NCBI GenBank assembly: GCA_963576725.1
Contig: OY755241.1
Location: 55,986,484 to 56,050,483, forward strand
DNA from: Azorinus chamasolen
Lineage: Eukaryota > Mollusca > Bivalvia > Cardiida > Solecurtidae
Direction: 5' to 3'
Length of the DNA stretch: 64,000 nucleotides
Numbering within the stretch: the stretch's first letter is position 1; each line of letters begins with the position of its first letter. Below, one piece after another: positions 1 to 12,190 of this stretch. Under the pieces are notes generated by a model. The model had not been told where the DNA came from. It saw nothing but the letters and a program-made list of their open reading frames with translations, and did not search any database. The translations under genes were made by a program, and so were the position numbers.

Positions 1-84
1 AAAAGGAATAGATACAAAATTATGACCAAAGGTAAATACAAACCAGTATACGTTTGGAAACAGACTCATAAAACTCACGTCAGT

Positions 85-120
85 AGATAGATATAAAGAA
101 AAAATATAGATAGATATACG

Positions 121-204
<84 letters not shown>

Positions 205-475
205 TATTAGATAGATAGATAGATAGATAAATCGATCGATTGAATGATGGATAGTTAGATCGATACAAACATACACAGACACATATACACACACCTGCAC
301 ACACACAGACATGCATACAAGCATGCACGCGCACAAACACATACAAACACACACACATACAATCTCTCTCTCTCTCTCTCTCTCTATCACACACATACAC
401 ATACAAACACACATAAACACACACAAACACACGCACATATACACACATACATACACATATACATACAGATACATA
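85..475. repeat. Compound microsatellite (GATA)n, (CA)n-rich, (CT)n
   Basis: A long run of GATA units with minor variants (about 85-250) is followed by CA/CATA-rich sequence and a pure CT run near 363-386. Open frames here are low-complexity artefacts. No gene is seen. Confidence 0.95.
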
Positions 476-902
476 GATTGATAGAATATACTTACTTTGC
501 AATATCAATACAGTTAGAAGCACGGCAATTATATTTCCCTTCAACATCCTCAGCAACAACAGTACCTGTAAATACTTCTGGTAGTTAGGACACTTCTTCG
601 TTGCATAGACTACGCCACGCTCAATCTAGACATCAGCATAGATTTACAAATGCTGCAAATGTGTGCGATGGTGGCGTTTTGTGTGTCACATTTCCTGCTT
701 GACTTTTCTACGTTTTTATTCAAGCCTGTGCTAAGGGGGGGGGGGGGTGTTGAGTAATGATACATTTTTAATTAATTAATACTCATGAACAGACTCAGTA
801 AAACCGAGTCTGCAATGATACTTTTGCTTTCGAAGGATACCCCACTTTCAGACTATTGTTACTTTTTATTGTTTTATTTTATGTCAATAAACAACTGCTG
901 CG

Positions 903-2600
903 GTGGTATTTGTAGCACGTCTACTATTCTGCTCGGGCGATATACACACAAACCCAGGTCCAGTAAACGTATTCTCTCAATCATCAATTTCGATCCATTC
1001 TCAATCATCAAAGCACTCGCTCAATCTATCACATACATTTTCAATTGTCCATTATAATGTTTGGACCATAATACCGAAGTTGGATCTCTTAACAGCTGAA
1101 CATTGTATGAAACTTGACTAACTCAGCATCGACTGACGACCTATGTATCCCTTCATTCCATTCCACTAAACGTAACGATCGTCTGTCCAGAGGGGCACTT
1201 CTCTGGAGGAGCATTTCTCTGTGATTCGTGTCCTTTTAACATAAAGAAGACACCAACATATCTATCGGAAAAGATATTTGAAAACAGGGTATCGTGTTAC
1301 ATTGTGTTAGGACTTTGGACATTGTGTTATAAAATGGAGGGGCACATCTCCGACCCCTAATTTATTACGGAGGGGCACTTCTCCGCCTCTTAAAATTCAA
1401 CGGATGGGCACTTATCCGCCCAGTAAGAAAACAGGGGCACTTCTCCGGATGGACACTTCTCCGTATACTGATAGACTCAAAACGAGTTCCTGAGAAATTG
1501 TTAGAACTTGCCAATAATACTCAACTGACAACTTCTACTTTTAATTCGAGCGCCTGGTCGAAAGTGCTCAGAGGTTTCATAACAACTAAAGAACGAATCT
1601 CAATACCTACTCTGATAGAAAATAATTATCAAGCAATAGAAAACATAGCTTATTTACTAAATGATTATTTCATTAACAAAACTATTCTTAATGACGAGGA
1701 CATCCCAACTCCAAATATTCCGATTTCTAACTATAACATGCTTGATGAGGTTGAATCGATCCTTAAATGTCTTTTATTAGGTAAAGCCTCGGGTCCAGAT
1801 GGATGTCTTTTATTAGGAAAAGCCTCGGGTCCAGATGAATTAAACAACCGTTTGCTTTCAGAACTATGCCGACCGCTCTACAACTTATTTTAATAAATCT
1901 CTGTCCAAAGGAATAGTGCCTTCAACTTGTCATGCTGTCTATCGGTGTTTTGGTGGTGGTTGCGTCTTGCATGTGGCTTTGCCTGCTTGACTTTACTACT
2001 TTTCCATTGGAAAGAAGCTCGTATGTATGCCATCTTCAAAAAAGGCGACCTTTCTTTACATAGTAATTACCGACCAGTATATATCTTAAGTAACTTAGTT
2101 ATTGTGTTAGAGTGTCTTCTTTTTAAATACTTATATAACTATATTTAGAACACCAGTCTAGCTTTATCCCAGCGGATTCAACTGTTAACCAGTTTCCTTT
2201 TCTCTATAATACAATTTGCAAGGTTTTGGATGAGGGAAAGGACATTCGTTTTACATTTTCCTTTGTTTTACATAAGGCTTCTGACCTATTTGACTAATTT
2301 CACGTAAAACAAATAGACCTGGCCATCTTGAGTTAGTTAATAATGCGTAATCAAACTATTAATCCAGTAGAAGCACACAATGGTAGCTGTCACGCAAATA
2401 TTGACTAGCTTCATCGGACCTATTCTAGAATATTCCGATATAATTTTGGACAACTGTACCCAAAATGAAAAGTCCGATCTAGAAAAGATACAATGCGCAG
2501 CAACTAGAATCGTAACAGGAACTACTAAGCTAGTCTCAATTAAAAATCTATCATTTTACAAAATGGCAAACCATCTTACCCCCGTTTATCTTTAGGACCT
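903..2600 (+). pseudogene. Decayed non-LTR retrotransposon (LINE), fragment 1
   Basis: Broken pieces of one LINE lie in order on the plus strand. An N-terminal segment near 920-1120 carries DIHTNPGP, a 2A-like motif seen near the start of some invertebrate LINE ORFs. The pre-RT segment at 1498-1890 ends in a tandem duplication of CLLLGKASGPD. RT fragments at 2020-2140 resemble the KKGD..NYRP..L block, and a C-terminal thumb-like segment at 2380-2595 has the FIGPILEYSD type of motif. Most of the endonuclease and the catalytic YADD block are missing. Frameshifts, stops and deletions make it a pseudogene. The clade is probably CR1/Jockey-like, with low certainty. Confidence 0.75.
1186..1466. repeat. 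Cluster of GGAGGGGCACTTCTCCG motifs
   Basis: About seven copies of a 15-17 bp motif, consensus GGAGGGGCACTTCTCC, lie within about 280 bp (near 1190, 1206, 1335, 1370, 1402, 1432 and 1449). Each copy has short self-complementary ends (GGAG/CTCC). The cluster replaces the endonuclease part of the decayed LINE around it. Confidence 0.7.
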
Positions 2601-2689
2601 AGTACCACCACTTGTAGGTCAGAGATCCAGGTATCCTGTCCGAAATGCTGATAACATTAATTTTTTTGCGTTCTAGAACGCAACTGCAC

Positions 2690-5275
2690 TATGATTCTTT
2701 CTTACCCTCTGTCATTCGCGAGTGGAATTCCATATCCTCAGAAATTAAACATTCAAATACGGTCAGAAATTTGGACTGAAGTCGATATTTTAGACAAAAT
2801 TTGGTTAAAATCTTCGGGTAAAAGTGATAAGAACAGATTAAAGATGTTATATGTAAATGCATGTAAATTGTTTGACCGAGAGGTACATGAGCTAAACGTC
2901 TGCATTGGTATAATAGCCAGAATGACATTTTGAACGAGTGTAAAGTAAATGATTCTAAGTTTTGGAAAACTATTGGTAAAGTTGGAGTTGGTTTCAATAA
3001 AAATAAGCAGGTACCATTAGAAGTTATCTTAGAAGGTGGTACTACGATATCCGCTGACTTGAACACTGTCTGACTTCAGTTCAATTTTTAATCAGGTTAG
3101 TAGGGGCCATTGGTCTGCAAATATTGATGGCACATGCAATAGTGATGCATCAGTTAATGTCGATTTTTCTGTTTTTGAAGTAAAGAAAGCTATTTATGAG
3201 GCAAAGAAGAGTAAGGCATGTGGGGTAGATAAGCTGCCGAATGAGGTACTGAAAATCGATACTGCAGTTTTATTTTTAAATACATTTTTTAATATTTGTA
3301 TTGTACCAATAGTTTGGGTTAGGTGTATTATTAACCCTATCCCAAAGTCATCTACTTTAGATTTTAGAGACCCACACTCATATAGAGGTATTTCTCTGGC
3401 ATCAGCTGTGTATAAGCTTTATTGCAATATTCTGAATAAGCGGTTAAGTAACTGGTGTGTAATTAATGGTATAATTGTGGATGAGCAGAATGGTTTTGGG
3501 AAGAAGCGTAGTATCAGTGATCACATTGCTTCTATAACAAGTATAGTAGAAACCCGTACAAAGCTTAAAAAGTCTAAAGCATACGATTTGGTTAATAGGG
3601 ATAAACTGTGGGGTAGGCTTTTATCATATTGAATCACTTGTAAAATGTTTCTTGCTATCAAATCACTATACACTAGTATCATCGTGTGTTCGTCTTAACT
3701 CATTTGAAACAGAGTGGTTTAATGTACAATGTGGATTGAGACAATAGTGTATCTTATTCCCGCTGCTTTTTAATATGTATATCAATGAACTAGCTGTTTT
3801 TCTGAAATCGTTTGATACTGGAATACTTATAATTGATGAAAAAGTATGTATACTTACATATCCTGATGACATAGTACTGCTGGCAGAAAATCAACATGAT
3901 CTACAGTTCGTGCTAAATGCTTTAAATGACTGGTGAATTTGTATTTAAGTGCGGTGATAGCATACTCCAAATTTTCAGTAAATATACATATCGAGGCATC
4001 GTTCTTGAAGAACACTTGGATTATAATATTACATCTAGGGTAGTCGGTCTGAGTGCTAGTCGTGCTCTGGGTCTCGTAAATGCTGAATGTAAATGGATCG
4101 GAGGTGTTCAATATGAGGTTTTCACGAAATTGTATGGCTGTTGTTTGGCCAGTTATAGCATATGGCATATCCATTTTTGGTAACAAGTCTCATTCTTGTA
4201 TTGATGCTGTTCATAACAGAGCCATGCTGTTTTTTCTAGGAGTTGGTAAATATATTCCAAACGCTGCGGTTGCTGGGGATATGGCTTAGCAGCCACCAGT
4301 TGCCGTAAGCGGAAGTGTATTTCCATTTCGTGGGCTCGTCTTGCAGATATGACAGAGGGACGTATAAATAAACGTAGTGCACTCTGGGCGATCGCTTTAG
4401 CAGGTGTATCATGCAAAAATTGGTTTTATGACTCAATGTGAAACTTTCAACATTTGACCCCTAACATTTTCAGGATATTTGTAATTTCATTCCAAAGGAA
4501 AGTTTGTTAAAAGTAATTGTTGAGAAAGTAATGCATAAGTTTAAAAACAAATTGGTTGCAAACTGTTGAAAGTATTACTGGAACTTCAGGTAGTGGTCGG
4601 AATAAGTTAGGGACATATAGACTGTTTAAGCAGGGGTTTTGTTCGGCAGGATATTGTAAAACAATAAATCCAGTTAAACATAGATCTGCACTAAGTAAGT
4701 TTAGATGTGGGGTTGCTCCCTATACGAATCGAAACTGGAAGGTAGGAGAAACTAAAATTGGAAGACCGCAAATGAAATTCATTTTATAATGGACTATCCT
4801 AGCTACATGGATAGAACTAGTCAGTTGTTTGATAAAGCAAACAATGTGTGTAGCGAGTTCAATAGTAGATCTCGTGAGGACAGATTTGTCACTTTGTTCA
4901 CACTTCCTTCGCTGATTCGGTTGTGAGCCAACACCTGACATGAAATTTTATTGAGACGTCAAGATTTTATCTGTAAGTAAAGTGTTATATTCGTCCGTTA
5001 TGTACAGTGTATTTTAGCTATGGAATGACTGCTAATCTGTTCATGTCAGTTCCGACCGGAATCAAAAACCGGTTACGGCCCCAGTGACTTTCGTCACTGA
5101 CCGTTCCAATGCGGTACTTCCATCTTCCTCCTGTTGTATGCTTGTTTTGTCTGTGTGCGTCTCTTGGTGTTTTTATAGTTATGTACATTCGCTGCTTCCT
5201 TGTGTTGCCGTTCGGGCGGCTGTTTGTTCTGTATGTGGTGTTTCCTGCATGACTCATTTTTGTACTTGTATAGTA
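2690..5275 (+). pseudogene. Decayed non-LTR retrotransposon (LINE), fragment 2
   Basis: This is a second, different LINE remnant. Reading across frames, 2780-3060 gives a pre-RT segment and 3160-3630 gives RT blocks with PKSSTLDFRDPHSYRGISLA and DEQNGFGKKRS. Around 3765-3935 is the catalytic block, in which the expected YADD has become YPDD. Thumb and C-terminal pieces occupy 3926-4290 and 4556-4940. Numerous frameshifts and stops show it is dead. The 3' noncoding sequence appears to run to about 5275, where a TTAA hairpin element begins. The substituted catalytic motif is one more sign of inactivity. Confidence 0.75.
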
Positions 5276-5278
5276 TAG

Positions 5279-5440
5279 ATTAACCCTTTCCCGGTTCTAT
5301 GTTTTAGTCCAAATGTCATTGCCTACTGGATATTCATGACCAATAGTTGTAGTGAGATATGATAGGTGGAATGTTGTAACCTTTTGAAAGATAAAGGGAC
5401 AAACCTGTCAGATTCTGTTAACAAACAGAGCACACCCTTT
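5279..5440 (+). mobile_element. Truncated family A hairpin element
   Basis: It starts TTAACCCTTTCCCGG and carries the long-flank sequence of family A (GGATATTCATGACC, GATATGATAGGTGG), but breaks just as the hairpin arm begins (AACAAACAGAGCA). The second arm and the right terminus are absent. Confidence 0.6.
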
Positions 5441-5519
5441 TGTGCCCTGACCTCCAAACATTAATTAGTAAGGACTTGTTTATTGACAAAAGGGGCCTTA
5501 CAGGAAATTGCAATCAACA

Positions 5520-6130
5520 GAACAGAACAAATAATTTATTAAAGACTGTACATAGTACATCGTCATAATATACATACAGAAGATCAAAAACATTTTGATT
5601 GCAAAAAAATCCGCAATCTTCGAACTTGGCTTTATTCTTTGTATCGATAGGAGAGTAAATAGTATAGATAAGTAACAGTTTCGTTTAATATGTGCATAGA
5701 AAGAAAATGACTTGAACCTGTTCAGAATTAATTCGATATATTATTAAGATGTTTATTTCTTTTGTCTGCTGCACACTTTAAATATAATGCTAATTTATAC
5801 AAGACACCTTTATTTGCAGTTTTCATTAAACCGTTAAATTTAAATACAGATTGTCTTTCATAATAACATCTTTGTAGATATTGTTCTCTTACGTCTTTAT
5901 AGAGAGGACAAATACAAATAAAATTATATGTGTCTTCAAGATCATGCATATTACAGCATAAACAATATCTTTCATCTTGTGGTTTGTACTCTTCCGAATC
6001 TACCGGTATGAATTCTTAAAGAATGTGCAGACAATCTATAGCGTGATATAAATAAACGTAATTCATACGGAAGTTTATCTAAATACACTTCGTATATAAA
6101 ATGTTCTTTGAAATGGAACAGGGGTATCTA
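5520..6130 (-). pseudogene. LINE 3' fragment (C-terminal ORF2 remnant)
   Basis: The minus strand from about 6130 to 5728 encodes the C-terminal LINE segment: a region like LPYELRLFISRYRLSAHSLR, then a Cys/His motif and CPLYKDVREQYLQ. This resembles the C-terminus of the intact LINE ORF2 at 34632-38180. At least one frameshift lies near 5970. Only the 3' end survives, as expected of a 5'-truncated insertion. Confidence 0.7.
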
Positions 6131-6298
6131 CATGACATGTATCACAATTAAAACAAACTGTAATTAAAGTTTGACTTTACAATTTCAGCAAAAAAAATCG
6201 TCTGTCCTGTTTTTAACAAAATAAACGCCTTATCTGGGCCCATATCTTTTTTTATTTAGTCACTGAAATTTGCAAGAGAAGTTCAATGTATTAAAGGC

Positions 6299-6548
6299 TT
6301 AACACTTGTCTTGCTGATTTTTAAAATACATGTCTCCTTCTTTAACCATGTCCTGTTGTATAATTACATATATCTTCACTGTGTACAAGTATATCGCTGT
6401 GCAATCATTGCTCTGGGGTGCATTGGTTGCACAATCAACTTGTAAATAGTGCAGATCCTGATGAGACAGCTCCTGCAGGAGCTGTCTCACCTGGGTCTTC
6501 ACTATTTAAAGGTATGTATATTGACGTGAATAGCAAGCGAATGGTTAA
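6299..6548. mobile_element. Family H hairpin MITE, complete, TTAA-flanked
   Basis: TTAA at both ends encloses about 250 bp. The hairpin at 6452-6513 has apex GCTCCTGCAGGAGC, with arms GATGAGACA / TGTCTCACC. The long flank (CTTGCTGATTTTTAAAATAC type) is on the left and the short flank on the right. Copies occur at 23800, 32240, 50027 and 57920. Confidence 0.8.
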
Positions 6549-6882
6549 AATTCAAAAGAATTTTTCACATTTCTGACTGAAATAGTTTAATTTTAATCTA
6601 GAGTGGTGCAACCGAATGATGTTTGTAAAGCACACACTGCAGACGCTGATGAGAACACCTCTAGAAAAACATTCACCAGGGTCATCACAATTAGTCTTAT
6701 AGACTGGTGTCCTACATTGTGTAAGGGTTATTTTAATTTTATAAGATATCTGAGGTGATTTCTGATATAAAGTAGAAATATATTCGGAACAAAATCACTG
6801 TGTACGGTCAAATAGTGGGAATTCTAATCAATCATAAAACTGTAAGTTTACAGTCTGATCTGGATCAAACTGCTTAAACGTG
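6549..6882. other. Unassigned intergenic sequence
   Basis: AT-rich sequence with no open frame, RNA gene or repeat that I can recognise. Confidence 0.5.
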
Positions 6883-7155
6883 TTAACCCTTTACTCTATG
6901 ACTACTCATGTAAGACAAAGAAATAATGACACCATAAATATTAATTAGACTAATTGTTAAAATGACATATAAACACATGAATGTTTTGCGAAAGTAGGGA
7001 CTATAGAATCATATCTATTTAATTCCATAAGCAAACAGAGTAGACCCTAGTCAGGTTACTCCTACATTGTACAGTGTACAGGATCCATCTAGCTGATCTG
7101 GGTCTACTCTGTATGCAAAGGCAAAGAAAGGCGTATTTATGGAGGAAAGCGTTAA
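6883..7155. mobile_element. Family A hairpin MITE, diverged, TTAA-flanked
   Basis: It begins TTAACCCTTTACTC and ends GGAAAGCGTTAA, about 273 bp. The hairpin at 7031-7113 keeps the outer arms (GCAAACAGAGTAGACCC / GGGTCTACTCTGTATGC), but its apex is degenerate and enlarged. Confidence 0.7.
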
Positions 7156-8450
7156 AATAGTTAATTTTCAAAGAGTTTCAACAAATATTGTTTAAGTATT
7201 ATTTGAATGTGTATTTTATTGCAATGTGCATGCACTATTTGCGGGCGAATTTCACCTAATAATTCCATACAAACTGACTAAACTTTTACTTGTAATAAAT
7301 TAAAGTAAGTATTGACTCTAAAATGAACATAAAATGAAGAAATATTCAAATCAACACAATTTGTGACAATTTGTTGAAAGAACTGTATTTATGTTCAAAA
7401 TATAAGAAGTTTTCATTTCATCTACATGTTTTAACTCATTTTGTTGATCCATCTTATCATGAATAACATACAATGGCGATCGATAAAATCAGAAGATATC
7501 CGGTAGTGGTACCTACTCGGTGCGAGCGCCACCTATAAATTGAATTTTGGGAGATAACCGACAAAAGACGCCCATTGGTTTCATCATCATAAAGACGCAC
7601 GGAACCAGTAAGAAAAGAGTATTCAAGAAAGGTGATTGTTGAGTATGGCATAGTTTAGCACTCTAGATAAATATAGTTATTTACTGTATAATTTACAAAT
7701 CGATGATTTTGCCCACCAAGCTTTTCTTTGCTAATATTACAGGTGCGTGTGACGTCACGGCAATTCGCCCTATTTGTTATACTACTCGCGACTTCATTGA
7801 AAGACGAATGACCGATAGAACGGAAATCATTTATTTTTTAATGTTCGCATTCTCATAGATATAATTATAACTATAAACTGCGGATTTATTAACTTTCATT
7901 AATACACAGAGCTAGAACACAAGTCAGAGAGGAGAAGCACTCGAAAGTCCACGGCAATCTCAGTAGCATAAATGAAGTACCCCAACTTCCTCCACATACA
8001 CACACGCAAACTTTGTTTACCATAATATACTTGTTTACAATGATCAGCTTACTTGTATCAAAAACCAAACTGCATGTATATGAATCAGTGGATTAATTTA
8101 TTAATTCTAAATACTAACCTTTAATCACACCCCGTTAATCACTTGGTCCTTCGCAGTTAAGTCTACATCGACGGTCCAGTTTCCGATCATGTGTTGCTTG
8201 ATGTAACTCACGAACTGCACTGCACATTAACCACTGGATATTTACACCAGACTTTGAATATGAACGGCACAATACAGTACGGGTATTTACTTCCTGTCCA
8301 TATGCGTAAGTCCTTAGGTAGGTAGCAGTATATATTTACTCAAACCAGTGTATAAAATGCGTTAGCTAAATAAGCATTTAATGCCAAAGTTATTGTTAGC
8401 ATGTTTAATCAATCAATATATATTGAAGTAGATTAATGCAATTACTTTAT
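7156..8450. other. Unassigned region with one CRE-like site
   Basis: No gene is supported. A TGACGTCA palindrome (CREB/ATF consensus) is at about 7751-7758 in a locally GC-richer stretch, but no convincing exon or TATA box follows it. Confidence 0.4.
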
Positions 8451-8656
8451 TTAACCTTTAGCCTGCTGAGCAAATTATTTTACAGAAGTTTTAACCTACT
8501 ACAATTTCAAGTTACAATCAATATGTCTACCAAAATGCAATCAGCGTGTCAAACAGTTTGGATCCTGATGGGACGGCGAGTTACTCGGCGTCTCATCTGG
8601 ATTCAAACTGTTTGCATAGGTATTCACTCATCCGCCCATAGCAGGCTCGAGGTTAA
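8451..8656. mobile_element. Family F hairpin MITE, TTAA-flanked
   Basis: Bounded by TTAA at 8451 and 8653. The hairpin at 8549-8615 has arms AAACAGTTTGGATCC / GGATTCAAACTGTTT and apex GGCGAGTTACTCGGCG. The long flank is on the left and the short flank on the right. The left arm reads CCTGATG and the right arm CATCTGG, the polar mismatch shared with families A, E and H. Confidence 0.75.
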
Positions 8657-9440
8657 AGGTCAAGTTAACAGGCTGGGCACCTTTTCGTAAATATTTGACT
8701 AATGAGTAACGGATACGACGTTTTTTCGAAAACACAAGAAGAAATCAGTCATATCGCACATATAAAGCAGCTGTCAGATACCGAATCGCCGATAGACAAG
8801 ATAAGTAAGCACCGAAAAGGCTGATTTTGGTCGCTCGCTTAACACCCCCCCCCTTTTTTTTTTTTTGATCGAAGTATGTAAAACTAACCTAAAACTATCT
8901 ATTGTACCTTAAACCACTCCGAAAAACAAGAACAACAGGACCCGGAAAAAATTATATCGGGTCAACAATATGTATTGAAAGTTAGCTAACTAGGTCAGGT
9001 CAGCGGCGGAAAATACAACAGTCATTTTTTCAAAGTCTTACAGCAATGTCAACTTGCAACTAATACATACTTTTCAGCACCATAATTAGACCTGATGGCC
9101 GCTGAAGACAGGTTCTTTTTGTACTTTTTTTTTTGGGGGGGGGGGGGTTCGTGCGGGGAGCATGACCTACAGAAAATATATATATACGAGTATATATAAA
9201 AGAGAAGTTTCGCATGCATGTTTATCTGCAACATACTATAATAAACCTGTCTTGACACAGTTTCGCATGTACAAAGGTTGGAATTTTAACACATTCCCCC
9301 CATAGGTTATTTTTAGACTTTTAGAATTTATTAGCAATACAGAGGCGTCAAAAGGCATCAGTACGAGGGATTAGGTTAAGAGCATACAGTAAAAACCTGA
9401 CTGCTTAAATTAGATCTAATTCTGTTTCTTTAAAGGGATA
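8657..9440. other. Unassigned region with homopolymer runs
   Basis: Contains a C-run joined to a T-run (about 8846-8867) and a T-run joined to a G-run (about 9125-9148). No coding potential is supported. Confidence 0.5.
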
Positions 9441-9448
9441 TAATGGTA

Positions 9449-9554
9449 GGTTAATGCAGGACCAAAGTAACACAGAAAGTTCCTGCAGGAGCTTTCTGCG
9501 TTACTTTCGTCCTGCATTAAACAACCACCTGCTGTTAAAGATAAAGTTGTCGCA
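9449..9554. mobile_element. Family D hairpin, core only
   Basis: Hairpin arms TTAATGCAGGACCAAAG / TTTCGTCCTGCATTAA surround apex AAGTTCCTGCAGGAGCTTT. The TA-flanked outer termini of the family are missing or diverged. Confidence 0.65.
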
Positions 9555-9784
9555 TTAATCCATTCCCTCATATTGACGACTTTTGACGACTCTGTAAAAG
9601 TCACTTTGTGAAACCATTGTGATAAATAGAGCATTTGCTCCTATAGGAGCAAATGCTCTATTTATAACAATGGTTTCAAAACACAAAATTCTATTTTTTT
9701 CTTTTCTCTAGTTAATTCTCCTTTTCGTTAGATTTATTTAAAGAGGTAGGTTCTAAAAATAGCTTTTTAGGGTTTTTGGGTTAA
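9555..9784. mobile_element. Family B hairpin MITE, complete, TTAA-flanked
   Basis: TTAA at 9555 and 9781. The short left flank is CCATTCCCTCATATTGACGA type. The hairpin at 9616-9674 has arms GATAAATAGAGCATTTG / CAAATGCTCTATTTAT and apex GCTCCTATAGGAGC. A right flank of about 100 bp follows. Confidence 0.8.
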
Positions 9785-10367
9785 AGGAGGTTCACTGCGT
9801 TACATGCATACTGTGTGTTCATTAAAACAACTCATTCAAAGGGTAACTTCTCAAAATGGAATATAATCTAGTGCTAATAACAACAACCAACGTGAATTTC
9901 TTGGACATAATTTGCATCATAAGAAACTTTGGTTTTAGCAAATGAATAAAGATGTACCTTCGTGAAAATCTTTTTATTTTTATTAAAATATCAGTTTATT
10001 AGACAGCTGTTTCTTTTCTTTTTTATTTAAAAAAGCTTATTTGTTTCGGTTGAACGTTTTGATTGTGCAGCCCAATGTTGAATTATTGTATAAAACTTTG
10101 CTCATTGCCGAAATTAACTTAGCTAATCCCCGAAATAAACCATGCTAATCACCGAAATTAATTTTGCTAATCCCCGAAATCTCATCCTCAAAATTACCTT
10201 TGCAATCTCCGAAATATACAAAAGCGTTGAGAAGCTTTACATCCCTATATTTGCAAACATTCAATTACATTTAAAATAAAACCTGCAACGATGCGACTTT
10301 TGCGTTTGATTTTTGGTTAACAGCAGCTGTTCATTTTATAGTGCGATTTTAACCTTGAATTTAACGG
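9785..10367. other. Unassigned AT-rich region with a short degenerate repeat
   Basis: Around 10100-10220 a unit like CTAATCCCCGAAATTAA recurs about five times with variation. No gene is seen. Confidence 0.5.
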
Positions 10368-10613
10368 TTAACCCTTTCACCGCCAATGTCGCATAAATGC
10401 ACCACGACAAATAGTGCAGTCCCAGATCAGACGCCGCCTTTACAAGGCGGCGTCCGATTAGGGACTTCACTTTTCGTCTTAATCTCTAGTTCTAGATCTG
10501 TGGTTTCTTCCTTTGAATTCTATATTAGTTTATCTCATTTACTTCTTTTACCAAGTGGTTTAACAAAATTGGATTGCAGACGACAATTAGAAATTTGGCG
10601 CCAAAAGAGTTAA
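10368..10613. mobile_element. Family E hairpin MITE, complete, TTAA-flanked
   Basis: About 246 bp, from TTAACCCTTTCACCGCC to GGCGCCAAAAGAGTTAA. The hairpin at about 10410-10474 has arms GTCCCAGATCAGACGCCGCC / GGCGGCGTCCGATTAGGGAC. The short flank is on the left. Related copies are at 26327, 32727 and 47145. Confidence 0.8.
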
Positions 10614-10701
10614 ATCTCTCTAGATAAACACTGTTACACAGACTGTATGCGTAAAGTGTTCCGTCATTGCAATAATGACGTCATCGTTATTTGTACAATG
10701 T

Positions 10702-10894
10702 TTAACCCTTTCCTCGAATAAATGTTTTTTCGCGCATTTTCAAACAGGGTAGACCAAGATTAGACGGCTCCTGTAGGAACCGTCTGATCTGGGTCTACTC
10801 TGTTTGCCTTTTAAATAATATAGATTTGATTATACAGTTTCTGCTATGCCCAAAACTTACTGTGTTTATATTCTATCACAAAAATTCATCTACT
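10702..10894. mobile_element. Family A hairpin MITE
   Basis: Starts TTAACCCTTTCCTCG. The hairpin at about 10741-10807 has arms CAAACAGGGTAGACC / GGTCTACTCTGTTTG and apex GGCTCCTGTAGGAACC. The right end abuts another TTAACCCTTTAC start at 10894, so its own right terminus is unclear. Confidence 0.7.
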
Positions 10895-10956
10895 TAACCC
10901 TTTACTCCATAAAACGCCTTTCTACGTCTTTCTACATCTCAACACTTTCAAAATAA

Positions 10957-12189
10957 TGTAATGAAAGGTACCCTTATGTCACATCTTCATATAGTTTAGT
11001 AAAAATAAACCCTTGTGTGTACGTGTACAACGATATTTCTTTGCAAAGTATCTGCATACATGCACAAGAGTTGTTCAGATGAAGGGCGTGTTTACATACG
11101 AGAACCTCACGTTGACACTTCTACCCTGAACCAAACTGCTAATCATTGCCTGTTTCACGGCTATTTAGGGCACTTGTGGGTATTTATAGGCTATGGATAT
11201 ATCATGTACTTCAATGCATAGCTTGGTCTTACCTTAATATGTATTGAATTGCCATGATAACTCCGAGAATTTGTAGCTTGTTTACGCTTTGAAACCGCCA
11301 TTTCCTGTTGGTAAGCATGGCACTGATAATTCATGTTCAACTATTGGCGCCGTCTTTACTCAGGATTGTAACACTGTGGCAGTCTTAAATATGTTGCCCT
11401 TGCTTAATGAATGATTTGTAGGCATTTAATATTTACTCTGGACAGTGTTAGTCCAGTTTTAACTAGAAATGATCGTTCTCAAGACCAGGAGAACGGAGAG
11501 CTATATTTGATACGGCGGAGGGGTTTTCCGCATGGATTTCGTCGCACCGCAGCTGATTGGACGAGGATGTCGTAATGGGCTAATACCGCATTCTCATTGG
11601 ATAGGGAGGCAGATTACCGCTGTGATGCAACCAGCAAATATCATGACGCAAGCTTCTATATAAGTAAGCGGGAAACCGAGCGCCGTCAGCTTCCAAACTT
11701 ACAATAACACTTTACTGCATCACTCTACTGTATAGCAGGAATATTAAGATGACTAGCTTAAGCCACCCAGTGGAAATGTAAATACAAACTATATTATAAA
11801 CATATAGTAAATAGACGTCCTTTATTTATATAAATTATTCATAACCGTAAATCTACTCTGGCGTTAAACAGGGACTACTGTAGACGCATCTCGGAATCTA
11901 GATCTACACTGTTGATCTTTGAATAGACTGCATTCAGACTCTATAGCGAAGGCATTGATATATTATAAAGCATCAATGACAGTTTCAATTAGATCTAGTC
12001 GGTTATTATTCATTTGATATCTAGATCTGCATAAATTTATTTATCCTTTAAATAAATTGTTAAACTCATTCAGCGAATGTTGTCCTGATCGGTTTGCCAA
12101 CCCCACCCATTCTCGTAACCTTACACTCTGGATCCGTCGTTAGGCTTATGAGGAAAACAAACACACGCGGCCAGCGTGCGTGCGTAACA
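10957..12189 (+). repeat. 5' LTR of the Gypsy element
   Basis: Begins TGTAATGAAAGG and ends GTGCGTAACA, matching the 3' copy over its full length as far as I can compare. A TATA box (CTATATAAG) is at about 11656-11664, so transcription probably starts near 11685-11695. An AATAAA lies near 12050. A 68-aa open frame inside it is present in both LTRs and is not credible as a gene. Confidence 0.95.
11656..11664 (+). promoter_or_regulatory. LTR TATA box
   Basis: CTATATAAG in the 5' LTR, repeated at about 20390-20398 in the 3' LTR. The upstream LTR sequence is GC-richer than its surroundings, as expected of a U3 promoter. Confidence 0.65.
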
Positions 12190-12190
12190 A

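Noticed and set aside
80..559. 159-codon minus-strand open frame
   Set aside because: Produced by GATA/CA/CT microsatellite translation; low complexity with no gene features.
9616..9674. Hairpins as conserved microRNA precursors
   Set aside because: Stem lengths would allow it, but copies are numerous and element-borne; no expression evidence and no known miRNA seed recognised.
11015..11221. 68-codon frame repeated in both LTRs
   Set aside because: Identical because the LTRs are identical; it lies in the LTR upstream of the TATA box and has no coding features.
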